From an uncultured Ectothiorhodospiraceae bacterium (GTDB lineage: Bacteria > Pseudomonadota > Gammaproteobacteria > UBA9214), in assembly GCA_947258515.1 (NCBI GenBank), contig CAMYIO010000055.1:1-39109 (forward strand): DNA of 39,109 nt. The letters are read 5' to 3'. The notes below the pieces were generated by a model. The model was given only the letters and a program-made list of their open reading frames with translations. It searched no databases and was not told the DNA's origin. Positions 36,721 to 39,109 of this stretch are shown here, piece after piece (the stretch's first letter is position 1; each line of letters opens with the position of its first letter). Made by a program: the position numbers and the translations under genes.

Positions 36721-37793
36721 GACGCCAATCCCAGTGTCTCGCCGAGCAGTTCTGCCCTGAAGTCTCCCGTAACGATGGCATCACCAATTGCTTTCAGCAG
36801 TACCAGCCGCAGTTCACCATCAACGACTTTCTTGTCAATGGCCATTAATTTCATAAATTGTGCTTCATCCATTTCGGCTGGCGGTGAGATCGGTAGTCCA
36901 GCCTGTTGCAGCAGATGTTTAGTGCGTTGCACCATATCAGCTGACAGCCAGCCATGGCGTGCGGACAAATCGGCTGCCATCAGCATGCCAGTTGCAACGG
37001 CCTCGCCGTGCAGCCAGTTGCCATAGCCGGTACCGGTTTCTATGGCATGGCCGAAGGTATGACCCAGATTAAGCAGGGCTCGCTGCCCGCTCTCGCGTTC
37101 ATCGGCGGCGACAATTTCTGCCTTGATGGAACAGGAATGTTCTATGGCATAGGCGAGCACCTGTTTGTCGCGTGCCCGCAGTGCAGCCATGTTGGCTTCC
37201 AGCCAGTCAAAAAAACCGGCATCACGGATCAGTCCGTACTTGATGACTTCCGCGAGACCGGCCGAGAGTTGCCGGTCATCAAGGGTATCCAGTGTATCGG
37301 TGTCTATGACTACGCACCCGGGCTGGTGAAAAGCGCCGATCATGTTCTTTCCCAGCGGATGATTAACGCCGGTTTTACCGCCGACCGAGGAGTCCACCTG
37401 GGCCAGCAGGGTCGTCGGTATCTGCAGGAATGCCACACCGCGCTGATAACTGGCAGCCGCAAAACCGGTTATATCACCTACGACACCACCGCCCAGTGCG
37501 ACCAGTGTGCAGTCACGGTTAAAGCGCTGTTCCAGCAAGGCCGTGAAAATGGTATTCAGAGTGTCGAGATTCTTGTACTGCTCGCCATCGGGAAGAATGA
37601 CTGATGCCGTGTCGAAATCCGACAACTGTTGCCTGACGTTCTCCAGGTAAAGGGGCGCAATGGTGTCATTGGTGACGACCATTACCTGTCGACTGCGTAT
37701 GTGTCTGGTCAGCAATTCCGCATTGCCAAGCAATTGTTGTCCTACGTGTATGGGGTAACTGCGACTGCCAAGTTCAACTGTCAGGGTTTTCAT
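36717..37793 (-). CDS. aroB: 3-dehydroquinate synthase
   Basis: Second step of the shikimate pathway, forming 3-dehydroquinate from DAHP with NAD+ and a divalent metal. Visible landmarks: [33 protein letters not shown] (NAD loop, about residues 99-118), [19 protein letters not shown], the metal ligands in the GLAEVIKYG and [12 protein letters not shown] segments, and HGEAVATGM. Length (358) is normal. It is downstream of aroK across a 134-base gap that contains a long inverted repeat, and overlaps dgt at its end. Confidence 0.97.
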   Translation of the reverse strand: MKTLTVELGSRSYPIHVGQQLLGNAELLTRHIRSRQVMVVTNDTIAPLYLENVRQQLSDFDTASVILPDGEQYKNLDTLNTIFTALLEQRFNRDCTLVALGGGVVGDITGFAAASYQRGVAFLQIPTTLLAQVDSSVGGKTGVNHPLGKNMIGAFHQPGCVVIDTDTLDTLDDRQLSAGLAEVIKYGLIRDAGFFDWLEANMAALRARDKQVLAYAIEHSCSIKAEIVAADERESGQRALLNLGHTFGHAIETGTGYGNWLHGEAVATGMLMAADLSARHGWLSADMVQRTKHLLQQAGLPISPPAEMDEAQFMKLMAIDKKVVDGELRLVLLKAIGDAIVTGDFRAELLGETLGLAS

Positions 37794-37864
37794 GTGTCAA
37801 TGTTTGATGGGCCGGTTGGTCGAGCATATCGAAAAATGACAGCCGAGCGCAAAAAACAGTGCCC

Positions 37865-37927
37865 GGTACTCCTTCAAGGTGGTATTTGCGAGCTCTGAAT
37901 CTGTGAATATCACCTTGAAGGAGTACC
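37865..37927. repeat. 17-bp perfect inverted repeat between aroK and aroB
   Basis: GGTACTCCTTCAAGGTG (37865-37881) and its exact complement (37911-37927) surround a 29-base loop. The second arm touches the aroK stop codon. On the minus strand the hairpin is followed, after about 8 bases, by a run of six T. It could act as a terminator or attenuator, or protect the aroK mRNA end. Confidence 0.8.
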
Positions 37928-38440
37928 TTATGCCAGCCGACGCATGATTTTATTGACCACGTCGCGTACCCGCATGCCATCCGTCTCTATGACAAGGTCT
38001 GCGATCTCACGATAGAGGGGGTCACGAACGGTCATCAGTTCTTCAAGTTTTGAGTGCGGGTCATCGATTTGCAGCAATGGTCGATGGCGGTCCTTTTGCG
38101 TGCGCTTGAGCTGCTGGTTAACAGATGCGTGCAGGTAGATCACCTTTCCGCGTGTTTTCAGGTGTTCCCGGTTGACCGGATCCAGTATCGCACCGCCACC
38201 GGTTGCAAGCAGGATATTCGGCAAACGGGTCAGTTCATCAATGACAGCCGCTTCACGTTTACGAAAGCCGCTCTCGCCTTCCAGTTCGAATATCAGCGGG
38301 ATATCCACCCCGGTACGTGATTCGATCTCGTGATCACTGTCGAGGAAGGGCAGGCCAAGCTGTTTTGCCAGTTGTCGGCCGATGGTGGATTTTCCGGCGC
38401 CCATTGGGCCCGTCAGAAACAAACTGCCCGGCGTTTTCAT
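37928..38440 (-). CDS. aroK: Shikimate kinase
   Basis: A 170-residue P-loop kinase that phosphorylates shikimate. Walker A is GPMGAGKST (residues 11-19), the shikimate-binding DSDHEIE and FRKREA segments follow, then the Walker-B-like TGGGAI. The LID arginine lies in [11 protein letters not shown]. Length is normal. It lies after pilQ and before aroB, the standard gammaproteobacterial order. Confidence 0.97.
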   Translation of the reverse strand: MKTPGSLFLTGPMGAGKSTIGRQLAKQLGLPFLDSDHEIESRTGVDIPLIFELEGESGFRKREAAVIDELTRLPNILLATGGGAILDPVNREHLKTRGKVIYLHASVNQQLKRTQKDRHRPLLQIDDPHSKLEELMTVRDPLYREIADLVIETDGMRVRDVVNKIMRRLA

Positions 38441-38497
38441 GCCGGGCAGATATGCCAGATTATGTGCTTGCTGGCAAGTGCTGCCAGCATTTTGTGA

Positions 38498-39109
38498 CTA
38501 GATATTGAGGTCTTCCTTGACGATCTTGGGAGTGACGAAGATCAGTAATTCCGCCTTGTCATTGGTAATGGATGTGTTCTTGAACATCCAGTCAACCAGT
38601 GGCAATGAACCAAAGAACGGCACCCGGTCGATTTCCTTAATCTTTTCCTGTTCATAGATGCCGCCAAGCACCAGCGTTTCGCCGTTATCGACAAGCACCT
38701 GGGTAGAGACCTCGTTGGTGTCGATACTCGGTACGCCGAGGAAGATTTCGCCGACACTGTCCTTTTTGACATCCAGATCCATGATGATGCGGTCATCCGG
38801 TGTAATCTGCGGGGTGACTTTCAGTTCCAGCACGGCATCCTTGAATGAAACCGAGGTGGCACCACTTGAAGTGGCTTCCTGGTAGGGGATTTCAACACCC
38901 GACTGAATGAACGCTGTTTTCTGATTGGACGTCAGTACCCGCGGGCTTGAAATAACCTCGCCCTGGCCTTCAGCTTCCATGGCGGTGAGTTCCAGGTTCA
39001 GCATGTGGCTGCCGATCTTGCCGACGGCGAGACCGATAGAACTGGTGGCCCCGATAACCGGTAGATCAACCAGCAGTCCATCGGGTGAAAAGCCAGGGTC
39101 AATGATGTT
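38498..39109 (-). CDS. pilQ: Type IV pilus secretin PilQ, C-terminal part (5' end beyond window)
   Basis: The last 203 residues of the outer-membrane secretin through which type IV pili pass. The frame is open to the window edge and begins with NIIDPGFSPDGLLVDLPVIG; the secretin signature region follows (EGQGEVISSPRVLTSNQKTA, PRVLT being typical), then VSFKDAVLELKVTPQITPDD and VLVDNGETLVLGGIYE, ending with LLIFVTPKIVKE. The upstream AMIN and N domains lie outside the window. An internal ATG at 39004 is not the start. Confidence 0.95.
   Translation of the reverse strand, partial: NIIDPGFSPDGLLVDLPVIGATSSIGLAVGKIGSHMLNLELTAMEAEGQGEVISSPRVLTSNQKTAFIQSGVEIPYQEATSSGATSVSFKDAVLELKVTPQITPDDRIIMDLDVKKDSVGEIFLGVPSIDTNEVSTQVLVDNGETLVLGGIYEQEKIKEIDRVPFFGSLPLVDWMFKNTSITNDKAELLIFVTPKIVKEDLNI

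Overview
The window is a 39.1 kb chromosomal segment from a gammaproteobacterium. The order pilQ-aroK-aroB-(dgt)-gltB-gltD-hemE and the order priA-argS-ftsN-like SPOR gene are both classic for that class. The proteins (YqcC, YaiI, UPF0145, FusA2-type EF-G, PntAA/AB/B, YniA-like kinase) agree. I would not name a genus. No tRNA, rRNA, CRISPR array, transposase or prophage gene is visible.

Layout. (1) 1-3.2 kb: small, mostly membrane proteins on the + strand, several altered: a gene body fused to a repeat, a membrane gene ending in a second repeat copy, a very short ORF with a strong ribosome binding site, a UPF0145 gene coupled to a membrane partner, a membrane gene with an in-frame TGA, and a half-size UPF0016 transporter. 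(2) 3.3-10.5 kb, + strand: an orphan trpB, a c-type cytochrome, DUF1499 and SOUL proteins, a zinc alcohol dehydrogenase, a UbiA prenyltransferase, yaiI and a chromate transporter. (3) 10.5-21.1 kb, mixed strands: deaD, a VOC protein, an EF-G2, yqcC, a DUF3859 protein, then ftsN-argS-priA on the minus strand. (4) A 713-bp gene-free stretch upstream of priA with a cluster of DnaA-box-like sites and an AT-rich block. (5) The pnt transhydrogenase operon. (6) A + strand trio: an HNH-family protein without its HNH core, a stand-alone 5'-3' exonuclease and a fructosamine-kinase-like protein. (7) 27.3-39.1 kb, minus strand: truncated hemE, gltD, gltB, a WGR protein, dgt, aroB, aroK and the 3' part of pilQ.

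The housekeeping content is ordinary. What stands out is repeat load and gene damage. A ~100-bp palindromic repeat sits at three altered gene ends, including hemE, which has lost about 68 C-terminal residues. A 341-bp nested palindrome with matching hairpins at both ends lies between hemE and gltD, followed by 38-bp tandem repeats. A second palindrome family (GGAGCGG arms) lies in three intergenic gaps. Two conserved proteins (EF-G2 and the HNH protein) lack precise in-frame internal segments, and one membrane gene has an in-frame stop. These may be real erosion and remodelling or partly assembly error; both readings are given. Family assignments rest on motif recognition by eye; no database search was run.
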